The notes under the pieces were generated by a model. That model was not told the origin of the DNA and ran no database searches. It worked only from the letters and a program-made list of their open reading frames with translations. From the NCBI GenBank assembly GCA_028714455.1, contig JAQTMG010000003.1, forward strand, positions 1 through 39,833: a stretch of 39,833 nucleotides of DNA, read 5' to 3'. Source of the stretch: Patescibacteria group bacterium (GTDB taxonomy: Bacteria; Patescibacteriota; Patescibacteriia; CAIXNZ01). The first letter of the stretch is position 1. Every line of letters starts with the position of its first letter. The translations under genes were made by a program, and so were the position numbers. Positions 26,807-35,880 of the stretch are shown here, one piece after another.

Positions 26807-27412
26807 TTAAGCAAAATTATATTTTCTGATTACTGCCCTGACAATTCCCTGCACTATCACATTCTTGGCAAAAATCGGTTTCATGCTGGAATTGGCCGGT
26901 TGTAGCCGAATTCTATTGGCCTCTTTATAAAACTTTTTCAAAGTAGCCATAGTATTATCAATCAAGGCGACCACGACTTGGCCATTTTTGGGACTAGGGT
27001 TTTCTTCAACCACTACAAAATCTCCGTCATAAATCCCCTCCTCGATCATTGATTCGCCCTTAACTTTCAAGACATAGGCTTTGGCTGGATCTTTAATGAT
27101 TTCAGTTGGCACGCTGATTTTCTCTTTTTGTTCAACGGCTTCAATCGGCTGGCCAGCGGTAATTAAGCCCAAAAGTGGCAAGTTAAAGGCTTTACTATAA
27201 TCTTCATCAATCACCTCAATTGACCTGGCTTCATTTGGCGCCATTTTTAGATAACCCTTAGCTTCCAGGGATTGAATATGTTCACAGACCGTAGAAACCG
27301 ACGATAGCCCCAAACTCTTTCCTATTTCGCGGTAACTCGGCGCGTAGCCATTTTCTTCCGTATATTGATTGATAAAATCCAGAATCTCTTTTTGTCTTTT
27401 AGTTAATGACAT
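26807..27412 (-). CDS. lexA: LexA repressor
   Basis: Winged HTH 'PSYREIGKSLGLSSVSTVCEHIQSLEAKGYL'; cleavage site 'LITAGQP'; 'VKGESMIEEGI' Ser; 'ATLKKF' Lys. Confidence 0.96.
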   Translation of the reverse strand: MSLTKRQKEILDFINQYTEENGYAPSYREIGKSLGLSSVSTVCEHIQSLEAKGYLKMAPNEARSIEVIDEDYSKAFNLPLLGLITAGQPIEAVEQKEKISVPTEIIKDPAKAYVLKVKGESMIEEGIYDGDFVVVEENPSPKNGQVVVALIDNTMATLKKFYKEANRIRLQPANSSMKPIFAKNVIVQGIVRAVIRKYNFA

Positions 27413-27462
27413 AGAATTTATAATAATTATTCGTATATTAGTAATGATTCGTAATTCGTATC

Positions 27463-27517
27463 CCGTACAAACTCCGAACTACAATCAAAGTATAACCGAA
27501 CAAAAACCGAATGTCAA
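27463..27517 (-). promoter_or_regulatory. lexA promoter with two putative direct-repeat SOS boxes
   Basis: Minus: TTGACA-N17-TATACT (27517-27489); TTCGGTTTTTGTTCGG (27511-27496) and TTCGGAGTTTGTACGG (27478-27463). Confidence 0.65.
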
Positions 27518-27605
27518 GATACTTATCCACATAGGCTCAAATGGACCTTTAATCTTGATGTCCCTTAAAAATTTTGTTAAGCTATTTTTAACAAAGGAGG
27601 CAATA

Positions 27606-27776
27606 ATGGCTGAAATCAGTAAAAAGAAAAATAGAAGAAAAAAAACCGTCCGAGGCTGTCTGCGCTGCGGCAAAAATTTCATGTCCGAGGGCAACTTTAA
27701 CCGCATCTGCGGTCCATGCCGCGTGATCAACGGAAACATCGCCAATAATACCGTTTCCGTGCAAGGATTGCCTTGA
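27606..27776 (+). CDS. 56-aa zinc-ribbon-like small protein
   Basis: RBS AAAGGAGG; 'GCLRCGKNFMSEGNFNRICGPCR' (CxxC...CxxC). ATG at 27606, not 27369. Confidence 0.8.
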   Translation: MAEISKKKNRRKKTVRGCLRCGKNFMSEGNFNRICGPCRVINGNIANNTVSVQGLP

Positions 27777-27796
27777 ATCTCAAAAGGAGGTAAGAA

Positions 27797-27973
27797 TTGA
27801 AAAGAAAAAATCTCTATCCCTCGCCGTTTCGACTGAAGAAAAGGAAGGATGACGATCTGCCTTCGGCACATGACTGCATGGGTGGCTGTGGCAGAAAATT
27901 GACCAGGGGCCAAGTCCGCCGAAAAATCCGCTTTTGCAAATATTGCAAAGCAAGAAATGGAAAGTTGTCGTAA
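27797..27973 (+). CDS. 58-aa Cys-rich zinc-ribbon-like small protein (TTG start)
   Basis: RBS AAAGGAGG then TTG; (M)KRKNLYPSPFRLKKRKDDDLPSAHDCMGGCGRKLTRGQVRRKIRFCKYCKARNGKLS*; missing from the ORF track. Confidence 0.7.
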   Translation: MKRKNLYPSPFRLKKRKDDDLPSAHDCMGGCGRKLTRGQVRRKIRFCKYCKARNGKLS

Positions 27974-28009
27974 GCAGCCGAAGGATTCAACTAATTCCGA
28001 ACAATTTAA

Positions 28010-28044
28010 AAACCCCGCACACGTCTGCGGGGTTTATTTTTTTA
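28010..28044 (+). terminator. Rho-independent terminator
   Basis: AAACCCCGCA CACGTC TGCGGGGTTT ATTTTTTTT. Confidence 0.85.
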
Positions 28045-29665
28045 AGATTCTTAATTCGCCTTGATCAAAAATCAAAATTTTTATTTTTTCATCTTTCAAA
28101 ATCAACCTAATCGTATCTGAAGTGTAATCATCATAGTTATAATTCCAGAGCTCGAAAACGTAATCAGCCGTCTCTCGCCTGTCAAAGCCGGTTGTCCAAG
28201 ATTTGCCATCAATCGTTTTGGCAATATAGCCGCCAGTCGGATAAGCCGACCAAGCCAGAATCTGCTTATTATAATTTTGCCAGCTCGTTCGGACATAAGC
28301 GTTCAGTAATTCCACTTGCCAGTTATTCTGCGGGTAAAAAAGATTAATCGCTTGCAAAATGCCATTGCGCAAAACCTGCGCGCCAGCCAGATTATCAGGC
28401 AGAGAAACAAAAAGTAATTTTTCGGCCTTATCAACTTCTGCCACTCTGGGTATGTCTTTTATAATTATCTGCTCCGAAATCTGGCTCGCCAAATTCCAGG
28501 TTAAATTTTTATTAATCAAAAATGTCGCGAAATAAACAGTTATGAGAGAAAAAACTAGCCAACTTATATGTTTATTTTTTACAGATACAATCAGTAGAGA
28601 CAAAAGTAGGCAAAAAATAACCGAGGGCAAATAATTATACCTCTCGCCCTCGTCATTAAAATTATTAAACGACAGAAGTAGAACCGGCAAGATTAGAATA
28701 AAAAACGAAGTCAATAAAAATGAAACTTTTAATTTATATCCCTTCAGCGCAGACCAGAGACAGAGCAGCAAGATGACAAATAAAAAAACAAAGACTAAAT
28801 CATTCGAAATAAAAAAATCAGTCAGAGACACTCTTAATCTGCCGAAAAAAAATAAATCCGTGATCAGCGAGACAAACATTTTAAATATCTGAAAAAAATC
28901 AAACTTAAATTTTTCTTGGGCATAATAGCCAAAGACCAAGCCGATTGATAAATAGCGTAAGACAAAATAGCCAATCAGAATCAGCCAGTAGGCCAGTGTT
29001 CTTAAAATAATATCTTTAAATTTAAAAAGTTTATTAGCTTGCGCTTCAAAAATTTCCCAGGCTAATATTAAAAATGGCAGCGTGATGGCCAGTTCTTTGG
29101 TCAGCAAAGCAAAAACGAAAAAGAGAGTCGAGAGCAGGACAAAATATAATTTTTTATTCTTTCGAAAGAGCAAATAAAGATAAAAGGCCAGTAAATAAAA
29201 AAATGTGGCCATGGGATCGGCAATAGCCGAAATCCAGATAACCGCTTCGCTGTGGTTTGGCAGTAAAGAGAATAAAACCGCGGCCAAAATCGCTATTTTT
29301 CTTTTTTCTCTAGAACCTTCAAATAATATTAAAATCAAAAGATAAATTAGGAAACAAACGCCGATGTGAAAAAATAAACTAGTCAAATGATATGGTAGCG
29401 GATTTAATCCGCCAATTTGATAATTTAGCCAGAACATGAGGTTAACTAACGGACGGTAACTGCCGCCGACTCCCCTCTCGCCGTAATAATTGGCTGAAAA
29501 ATAATCGCCGAGATTATGAGCGCTGTTTTTAGTCAGCGACAGCCAATCAAAATCATCGGACAGAAAAAAATTGTTCAAATTAAAAGAAAAGAGGCCGAGA
29601 TTCAAAACAATCAGACCCAATAAAACCAGGAGGGTGAATTTATTATTTTTCAGAAAAGTAGGCAT
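28034..29665 (-). CDS. Polytopic membrane protein, GT39/mannosyltransferase-like
   Basis: Many TM segments; 'FFLSDDFDWLSL...GGSYRPLVNLMFWLNYQIGG'. Confidence 0.7.
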   Translation of the reverse strand: MPTFLKNNKFTLLVLLGLIVLNLGLFSFNLNNFFLSDDFDWLSLTKNSAHNLGDYFSANYYGERGVGGSYRPLVNLMFWLNYQIGGLNPLPYHLTSLFFHIGVCFLIYLLILILFEGSREKRKIAILAAVLFSLLPNHSEAVIWISAIADPMATFFYLLAFYLYLLFRKNKKLYFVLLSTLFFVFALLTKELAITLPFLILAWEIFEAQANKLFKFKDIILRTLAYWLILIGYFVLRYLSIGLVFGYYAQEKFKFDFFQIFKMFVSLITDLFFFGRLRVSLTDFFISNDLVFVFLFVILLLCLWSALKGYKLKVSFLLTSFFILILPVLLLSFNNFNDEGERYNYLPSVIFCLLLSLLIVSVKNKHISWLVFSLITVYFATFLINKNLTWNLASQISEQIIIKDIPRVAEVDKAEKLLFVSLPDNLAGAQVLRNGILQAINLFYPQNNWQVELLNAYVRTSWQNYNKQILAWSAYPTGGYIAKTIDGKSWTTGFDRRETADYVFELWNYNYDDYTSDTIRLILKDEKIKILIFDQGELRILKK

Positions 29666-29735
29666 GACTTTATTATAGCAGAATAATTTGCTAATTTCCC
29701 TAAAAACTTATAAAATACGAGGGTAATTATAAAAT

Positions 29736-30470
29736 ATGGCGTTTCCAAACGAATCAATAACTAAATATCAAAAAATGGTCTGGGATATCTACGGAATCTC
29801 GGATGACCGGCTATATAGCAACCGAGATCTTTTGAGTAATATGGAGAGATTTACCATGTGGGCGCTCAAAGGTATCCGTAAAGGTAAAATCGGCGATTTG
29901 CACATATCTTTGCCGAGCGAAAAACCAGAAAATACTTCGGAATCATTTTCTCATTTTTATTCAACCGCCGGCATACAATTCAATCTAATAGTGGCGACTG
30001 CCTGGTTTTTCGCTCTACTGAACCGCCTGCATATTAATTTAGAGAAAGAACTTTGGCAGCGCTTCCCCAATATGTGTTCGTATTGCAAACACATGCCCTG
30101 CTCATGCCAAACGTGGAAAGATAAAGAATTTGAAAAAATAAAAAGCGACGATCAGAGCCGACCGAACACCATGGCTGAATTTCAATCCATGTTTAGAAAA
30201 ATATATCCGCCAGAGAAACGCACGCTTGAACATGCTGGCGTCCATTTAGCCGAAGAATTGGGTGAACTTAGCGAGGCACTACACCTTTTCGAGGGCACAC
30301 ACAAGAAAAAATATTTTACGCAGCTCGAAATCGAAGCGGCTGACTTTTTTTCCTGCATACTTGGCGTCGCGAATTCAATCGATTTTGATTTCGCCGACTC
30401 CTTTTACAAGCTCATACCGGAAAAATGTCATGTCTGTGGCCAGGGAGTCTGCGTCTGTAATTTCTTCTAA
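29736..30470 (+). CDS. MazG-like protein with duplicated domain and paired Cys-rich tails
   Basis: 'HLAEELGELSEALHLFEG...LEIEAADFFSCILGVANSI'; 'CSYCKHMPCSC' and 'CHVCGQGVCVC'. Confidence 0.75.
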   Translation: MAFPNESITKYQKMVWDIYGISDDRLYSNRDLLSNMERFTMWALKGIRKGKIGDLHISLPSEKPENTSESFSHFYSTAGIQFNLIVATAWFFALLNRLHINLEKELWQRFPNMCSYCKHMPCSCQTWKDKEFEKIKSDDQSRPNTMAEFQSMFRKIYPPEKRTLEHAGVHLAEELGELSEALHLFEGTHKKKYFTQLEIEAADFFSCILGVANSIDFDFADSFYKLIPEKCHVCGQGVCVCNFF

Positions 30471-30487
30471 TAATTAATATTCAACAA

Positions 30488-30518
30488 AAAATTCCGCCAT
30501 AACTTAGCGGTTTTTTTA
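30488..30518 (+). terminator. Rho-independent terminator
   Basis: CCGCCATAACTTAGCGGTTTTTTT. Confidence 0.6.
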
Positions 30519-31076
30519 TTTAAGGTTAATTGGATTATCACGATCAAATTCCCAATTTACCGGATTATTGGCGATATATTCTTTTATCCGAGCGTAATCC
30601 TCGTCGTTTTTGATAATGTGTTCGTAATAATTATCTTGCCATTTGAAATCAGGGTTATTTTCATGGCATTTGCGCGTAACGGCACCTTTAAATGTATTAA
30701 CGACAGACGATAATGATTTTGGTTTGACGTGGCCAAATTTATTCCGTGTAGAGACAGGGTATACCCTGTCTCTACAATTTTTTGCAAAATCATTTTCGTC
30801 GCATTCAATTTGAATTATTCCATGAACATGATTTGGCATGATTATCCAATCGTCCAATCTTATATTATTAAAATGTTTTGGTATCTCTAACCAACAATCA
30901 AAAACGACTTTCCCAACCTCCGATAAATAAACATTATTATCCTTAATTTCACCCAAACAACATTTCCTATCTTTCGTACAAATGGTGACATAATAAAACC
31001 CTTCATCCGCGTAATTCCAATGGCCCAGACGTGTTGATGGTACACGATATTTATTTTTAAAATACTCGTCCCCCAT
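30516..31076 (-). mobile_element. REP-associated tyrosine transposase (RAYT, Y1/HUH family) CDS
   Basis: 'GFYYVTICTKDRKCCLGEI', HUH motif 'IIMPNHVHGIIQI', C-terminal 'WQDNYYEHIIKNDEDYARIKEYIANNPVNW'. Confidence 0.93.
30747..30776. repeat. 30-bp perfect palindrome inside the RAYT gene
   Basis: TGTAGAGACAGGGTATACCCTGTCTCTACA; encodes 'CRDRVYPVST' on the minus strand. Confidence 0.95.
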
Positions 31077-31085
31077 TTTATATTA

Positions 31086-32003
31086 TTATTTTCTCATTTT
31101 TTCTAAAAGTTTCATTATATCGGCATTGGGCATAACTCCCAACCGGCTCATTTCCATCAAATTATTCGGGTCTTGCCAAAAGTTGTAATTATATTTTAAG
31201 CCGGCGCGATAACCGACTTCTCTGGCCACCGCCTCGATTTCTTTATTAGTCAAACCAAAAGGATAACAGACAATCTCGACTTTCTTATTGAGCAACTTCT
31301 CTAAATAATCTTTACTGTCCTTTAACTGTTTAATAACAACTTCTTTGGGAATGTGAGTTAAAAAAGGATGATTGACCGTGTGCGAACCCACTTCAACCAA
31401 ACCGCTTTTATCAAGTTCTAATATCTGCTCCGCGCTCAAATATTTGGCCGTGTGGGCGCCGGTCATTAAATAAATCGAGGATTTAATATTGTATCTTTTC
31501 AAAATAGGCCAAGCATTTACATAAAAATCCTCATCGCCGTCATCAAAAGTCAACGCGATTATATTTTGTGGCGGAACCAAACCTCGCTCTAAATAATCGA
31601 CAATCTGGCTGACAAAAACAAATTGATAACTTTTACTTTCCAATTCCTGAATTATGGATTCCAGTTTAGCCGCATCAACAAAATAATTCTTATCAAGATT
31701 ATTAACCGAGGCCGGCGGCGTGGCAATGTGATGAAAGGCCAGAATCGGCGCGAAAACTTTCTTGCCTAATGGATTTTTTTGCGGCTCTTCCGTTTTTTTC
31801 AACTCTTTTGAGGGCAAGACGATGTTATTATCTTTTTTTTCAGACAGCCCCCATTTTTCAAACGACAATCTCTCAATATTTGTCCTTAAAATAAATTCCA
31901 ATCCCGGCCAAAAAATCACGAAAACTATAGCCACGATCGCTATCAAAAAAAGAGAGACATAAAATCCTTTTTTAATTTTTCTAAATTCCGAAAAAATTTG
32001 CAT
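31086..32003 (-). CDS. Polysaccharide deacetylase (NodB-like)
   Basis: 'IIALTFDDGDEDFYVNAWPIL', 'EVGSHTVNHPFL'; N-terminal TM. Confidence 0.9.
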   Translation of the reverse strand: MQIFSEFRKIKKGFYVSLFLIAIVAIVFVIFWPGLEFILRTNIERLSFEKWGLSEKKDNNIVLPSKELKKTEEPQKNPLGKKVFAPILAFHHIATPPASVNNLDKNYFVDAAKLESIIQELESKSYQFVFVSQIVDYLERGLVPPQNIIALTFDDGDEDFYVNAWPILKRYNIKSSIYLMTGAHTAKYLSAEQILELDKSGLVEVGSHTVNHPFLTHIPKEVVIKQLKDSKDYLEKLLNKKVEIVCYPFGLTNKEIEAVAREVGYRAGLKYNYNFWQDPNNLMEMSRLGVMPNADIMKLLEKMRK

Positions 32004-32030
32004 CTATATAAGTAATTTTTAAAGTCGAGG

Positions 32031-33125
32031 CTATTTCAAGAAGCAGTTACCATATTTAAAGTCCTTTTCCATAATTGTCACGCAATAAAATGGTTTTCCA
32101 GAAAAAATCTTCAGAATCCCGGTCTGCCCAGCCGCGATGCTGATTAAATTATTGGAAATTGTCCCGTTTTCAACAATCAAATTTTTATTGCTTGGTGAAA
32201 TTTCCAGATCTTGAGCGTCAACCACGATTCGGATAATCGGTCCGGTTTGATCAGTCGCGTTTATCAAAATGGCGGTAAAAATATATTGACCGGTCTTTTG
32301 CTCAAAAGCCATGTTCGTTGAAGTATTATTCATGGCAAAATGGCTCGCGCCATCACCGCTGGTGCCGCCGCTTGTCCCTTCGCCCAACTTGACTTGGGGT
32401 TGATAAGCATATGGCAAAAATAAGAGAACGAGAACTAAAACCAGCAGAGTGGCAAAATTGACCAGACCGCGATGCCGATCAAATATCTGATTCTTAACTT
32501 TAACCAGGATATCGGTGAACACTAACCAGCTGGCTGACAGCATAAACAAAAATTTTCCTCCGACAGATAAAACGCTAAGCAACATGTTAGTTAAGCGCAT
32601 TGTCTCACCAGAACCGGGTATTAGAGAAAATTCCGCCAACTTATAAGATTGAAAAGGGTTGGCTCCGGAAAAAAAGAAGAGATAGATCCCGGCCAAGAGC
32701 AAAAAAGAATTGAAAATTAAATGATGACGTTTATTAAAAAACAGATAGCCGGCCAGAAAAATTTGAGGGATACTAATGATTAAGCCAATCAAGGGGATTA
32801 TAACGCTGATCGGAATTACCAGTAAAACTACGAGTACCGCGAGAATAATCCTGATGGCCCCTTCAGCGTGAGTAACGCGCTCCCCTGTCCCGATTTCTTT
32901 TTTAATTTTCTCTTTTCGTTTTTTCAGCCACTCGCTCAAAAATAAATCTTTGATCAGTTTGACCAGGCCAATTAAAAAGAGTAAAGCGGCAACTACAAAT
33001 ACCAAAAGGGCCAGTTGGTCAATCGACTGGCTCTGGGCAATAAACTGGCGGTTGCCCAGAGTTAAAAAATCCGCCACTACCGTCACAATCGCGCCTAAAA
33101 TTAAATATAAACCGAGTCGTTTCAT
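32031..33125 (-). CDS. Multi-pass membrane protein, unknown function
   Basis: 364 aa, several TM helices, C-terminal soluble domain. Confidence 0.65.
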   Translation of the reverse strand: MKRLGLYLILGAIVTVVADFLTLGNRQFIAQSQSIDQLALLVFVVAALLFLIGLVKLIKDLFLSEWLKKRKEKIKKEIGTGERVTHAEGAIRIILAVLVVLLVIPISVIIPLIGLIISIPQIFLAGYLFFNKRHHLIFNSFLLLAGIYLFFFSGANPFQSYKLAEFSLIPGSGETMRLTNMLLSVLSVGGKFLFMLSASWLVFTDILVKVKNQIFDRHRGLVNFATLLVLVLVLLFLPYAYQPQVKLGEGTSGGTSGDGASHFAMNNTSTNMAFEQKTGQYIFTAILINATDQTGPIIRIVVDAQDLEISPSNKNLIVENGTISNNLISIAAGQTGILKIFSGKPFYCVTIMEKDFKYGNCFLK

Positions 33126-33733
33126 TTGGTTTCTGATATTATCTTATTTTGGTTGGTAATATTTTTATATTGGGGTTTTAATTCAGGCGCTTGCCAAAAC
33201 ATCACGTCAATCGCCCCTATGGTCAGAGCCATAATGACTAAAAACCAAATCTTGCCGTAAAAATTACGCCGATTGATTTTATCAGGATAACCATTAACTT
33301 TAATATTGGCGCGTTTTTTGATTTCGTCAATCAGGATATTAATTGAGTGATTCCAGATAAACAGCTGGATATATCGATTTTTATTTAATTTCGGGTTGAA
33401 ATAAATTAAAGCGGCCGGATCTAAATCGGAAAAAGTAATGCTCCTGATATTTTTGTATTCAATTTTTTTCTTATGTAAAAATCCTTTAAGAATTAATTGA
33501 TTTTTCTCAAAAATCGCCCGGTTTGATAAATTATCAAGCCATAAAAGAAAAAAGATGGGCTGAATTAGAATATTCATAATCACGCTCAAACCCGGCCAGT
33601 AGGGCTTGCTGCCAGAAAGTCGCCACATAAAAATACTAAAACCAATACCCATGATGAGCATCAGGGCCGGATAAAACCATAATACATCTCCGAAAAACTT
33701 GGGTTTAATTTTTTTTATTTCGCTATTTGACAT
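33122..33733 (-). CDS. Membrane protein, unknown function
   Basis: 203 aa, overlaps the next gene by 4 bp (ATGA-type coupling). Confidence 0.65.
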   Translation of the reverse strand: MSNSEIKKIKPKFFGDVLWFYPALMLIMGIGFSIFMWRLSGSKPYWPGLSVIMNILIQPIFFLLWLDNLSNRAIFEKNQLILKGFLHKKKIEYKNIRSITFSDLDPAALIYFNPKLNKNRYIQLFIWNHSINILIDEIKKRANIKVNGYPDKINRRNFYGKIWFLVIMALTIGAIDVMFWQAPELKPQYKNITNQNKIISETK

Positions 33734-33803
33734 CAGTAAAGCTAAATCTTTAATTTCCCTTAAATTATAGCAAAATATACTGGTTATGGATAATTCTAAT
33801 CAT

Positions 33804-33832
33804 TTGACCAGACGTATTTTTTTTGCTAAAAT
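33804..33832 (+). promoter_or_regulatory. Promoter upstream of the tRNA-Gln locus
   Basis: TTGACC, 17-bp spacer, TAAAAT. Confidence 0.5.
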
Positions 33833-33925
33833 ATCATTATTATTAGTAAAATCAATTATTTTGAATTCGGAATTTGATCATTGATTATTGAAAATTCATT
33901 GTGCATTGTAAATTGCTCATTGATC

Positions 33926-34183
<258 letters not shown>

Positions 34184-34188
34184 CCTTC

Positions 34189-34281
34189 GCCTGCCGAAGC
34201 AAGACCAGCACAGCTGGGATTGCGAAGACAGGCATTTGCTCAAATTAAGTTTCGGCAGGCTTCGGCTGGCTCTGGCCAGCC
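34189..34281. repeat. Palindromic repeats abutting tRNA-Gln
   Basis: GCCTGCCGAA (34189-34198) / TTCGGCAGGC (34251-34260); GGCTGG...CCAGCC (34264-34281). Confidence 0.75.
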
Positions 34282-34315
34282 ACAAGACTTTTTTATCGAG
34301 AGACCCAGGTGGTCT

Positions 34316-34343
34316 AAAAAATCGCCTAAATGGCGATTTTTTT
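34316..34343 (+). terminator. Rho-independent terminator
   Basis: AAAAAATCGCC TAAAT GGCGATTTTTTT. Confidence 0.8.
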
Positions 34344-34393
34344 AAATATGTTTATTGTTTTGTTTATTCGGTTTCATAAAGTAAGGGTTTATT

Positions 34394-35068
34394 CTATTTA
34401 TATCCTTCAATTACTAAATACATACCCTTACCACTAGATTCTGACCGTCCCATTTCCCCGATGTGGTTTATCTTAAAGTTTACTTTTTTAAGAGCGCCTT
34501 CAATCTCTTTTGTTGAATGGAGATAAAGTGTTGTATTTGTTAAAAACTTACCATTGTCCAAATCAAATATCCCAGTTAAGAGTTTCCCCTTTATAGAATA
34601 CTCTTTATACCAGGTTTTACGTTCTTCGTATGTTTCCGGGCTTGCTGTAATCAGTAGAAAATGACCCGCAGTTTTTATTACTCGGTACATTTCTTGTGCG
34701 GCAAGTTCTAAGTTTTCTAAATGAGACCAAACCCAAATTGACATAGCGGCATCAGCTGAATTATCTTCCAAGGGTATATCATAAACATCTCCTAAAATAA
34801 ATTGTTTATTTTTTGAGGAATATAATTGTTTGGCACGATTGATAAGCGTTGGAGACGCATCAATGCCGATATATTTTATTTTTGAATTGATTAACTGCGA
34901 GCAAGAACCTTGGCCACAACCCAAATCCAATAGGCACGTCGGATTCAATTTATTAGCCCATTTTTTTATATATGTAAATATCTCTTTTTCTCTAGTACCA
35001 TTTGGATTAGATTCCTCTACCCAATCAATCCATTCTTTTGCTAAAGATTCGTTATATAATTCGTTCAT
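34394..35068 (-). CDS. Class I SAM-dependent methyltransferase
   Basis: 'LLDLGCGQGSCSQLI', 'YIGIDASPTLINRAKQL', 'DNSADAAMSIWVWSHL'. Confidence 0.9.
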   Translation of the reverse strand: MNELYNESLAKEWIDWVEESNPNGTREKEIFTYIKKWANKLNPTCLLDLGCGQGSCSQLINSKIKYIGIDASPTLINRAKQLYSSKNKQFILGDVYDIPLEDNSADAAMSIWVWSHLENLELAAQEMYRVIKTAGHFLLITASPETYEERKTWYKEYSIKGKLLTGIFDLDNGKFLTNTTLYLHSTKEIEGALKKVNFKINHIGEMGRSESSGKGMYLVIEGYK

Positions 35069-35343
35069 AAGTTTAATGGATTAGACCTAAAAATATATTT
35101 TAATATCTACATTTTATTATAAAATAAGCCTCTGTGCAAGATTGAATCTTATTTTAAACCCACTACTTTATTTGTCAGCGCTACTTTAATGTCTCATTTT
35201 ATGTTTGCAAGCCCGACCCGAGTGCCTCAAATCAGCTCTTGAAAAGAATCTCAAAATCCCTTATAATACCTCTATTACTTAGTTACTAGACCCGATTGTC
35301 GCAGCCAGTCGGGATTAGAATTTATATAATAAATATCAAATTT

Positions 35344-35580
35344 ATGAAAAAAATCATCATCGCTCAATTCATTGTTCTTTTGGCGGGTACACTTTTTGCC
35401 TGGGGCAATTTCACCTGGGAATTAGTAAATTACCTAAATCACAAGGCCTGCGCCACTGGTTGCGTTATTAGCGCCACTCCAGTCAATCCAATTTATACCC
35501 CCTGCTTTTTCGGCGCCATATTTTTTACCATCGCTTTTGTCTTGAGCGCGATTTTACTTAAAAAAATTAATAAAAAATAA
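35344..35580 (+). CDS. Small membrane protein
   Basis: Two TM segments; ATG at 35344. Confidence 0.6.
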   Translation: MKKIIIAQFIVLLAGTLFAWGNFTWELVNYLNHKACATGCVISATPVNPIYTPCFFGAIFFTIAFVLSAILLKKINKK

Positions 35581-35581
35581 C

Positions 35582-35791
35582 ATGCCCATTAAAATTGATT
35601 ATGAAAAATGCTGCTGGAAAGACGGTAAATGCTCCAGCTGTTGTTGCGGTAAATCATGCGTCGGTTGCGTTGAAACCTGCACTGCCGGGGCCATTAGCCG
35701 GCAAGATGTTGTAAAGATAGACGCTAGCAAGTGCACCGAATGCGGCGCTTGCGTCGCCGCCTGCAAACACGAGGCACTATCTTTAAGCTAA
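35582..35791 (+). CDS. 4Fe-4S ferredoxin-like protein
   Basis: 'CSSCCCGKSCVGCVETC' and 'CTECGACVAACKHEAL'. Confidence 0.85.
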   Translation: MPIKIDYEKCCWKDGKCSSCCCGKSCVGCVETCTAGAISRQDVVKIDASKCTECGACVAACKHEALSLS

Positions 35792-35819
35792 TAAAAAAGT
35801 TCTGGTTCAAAATATAAAA

Positions 35820-35848
35820 GTAGGGACGGGTTTAAAACCCGTCCCTAC
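35820..35848. repeat. 29-nt palindrome, possibly a bidirectional terminator
   Basis: GTAGGGACGGGTTTAAAACCCGTCCCTAC between convergent genes; resembles the GTAGAGACAGGG family. Confidence 0.85.
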
Positions 35849-35880
35849 GTAATTTATGTAACGCCAAAACTTTTTTTATT

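Noticed and set aside
27485-27913. 142-aa minus ORF
   Set aside because: Antisense to the two small zinc-ribbon genes and their ribosome-binding sites.
30516-31076. Intact insertion sequence with terminal inverted repeats around the Y1 transposase
   Set aside because: No convincing flanking TIRs or IS200/IS605 ends seen next to the gene; it fits a stand-alone RAYT better.
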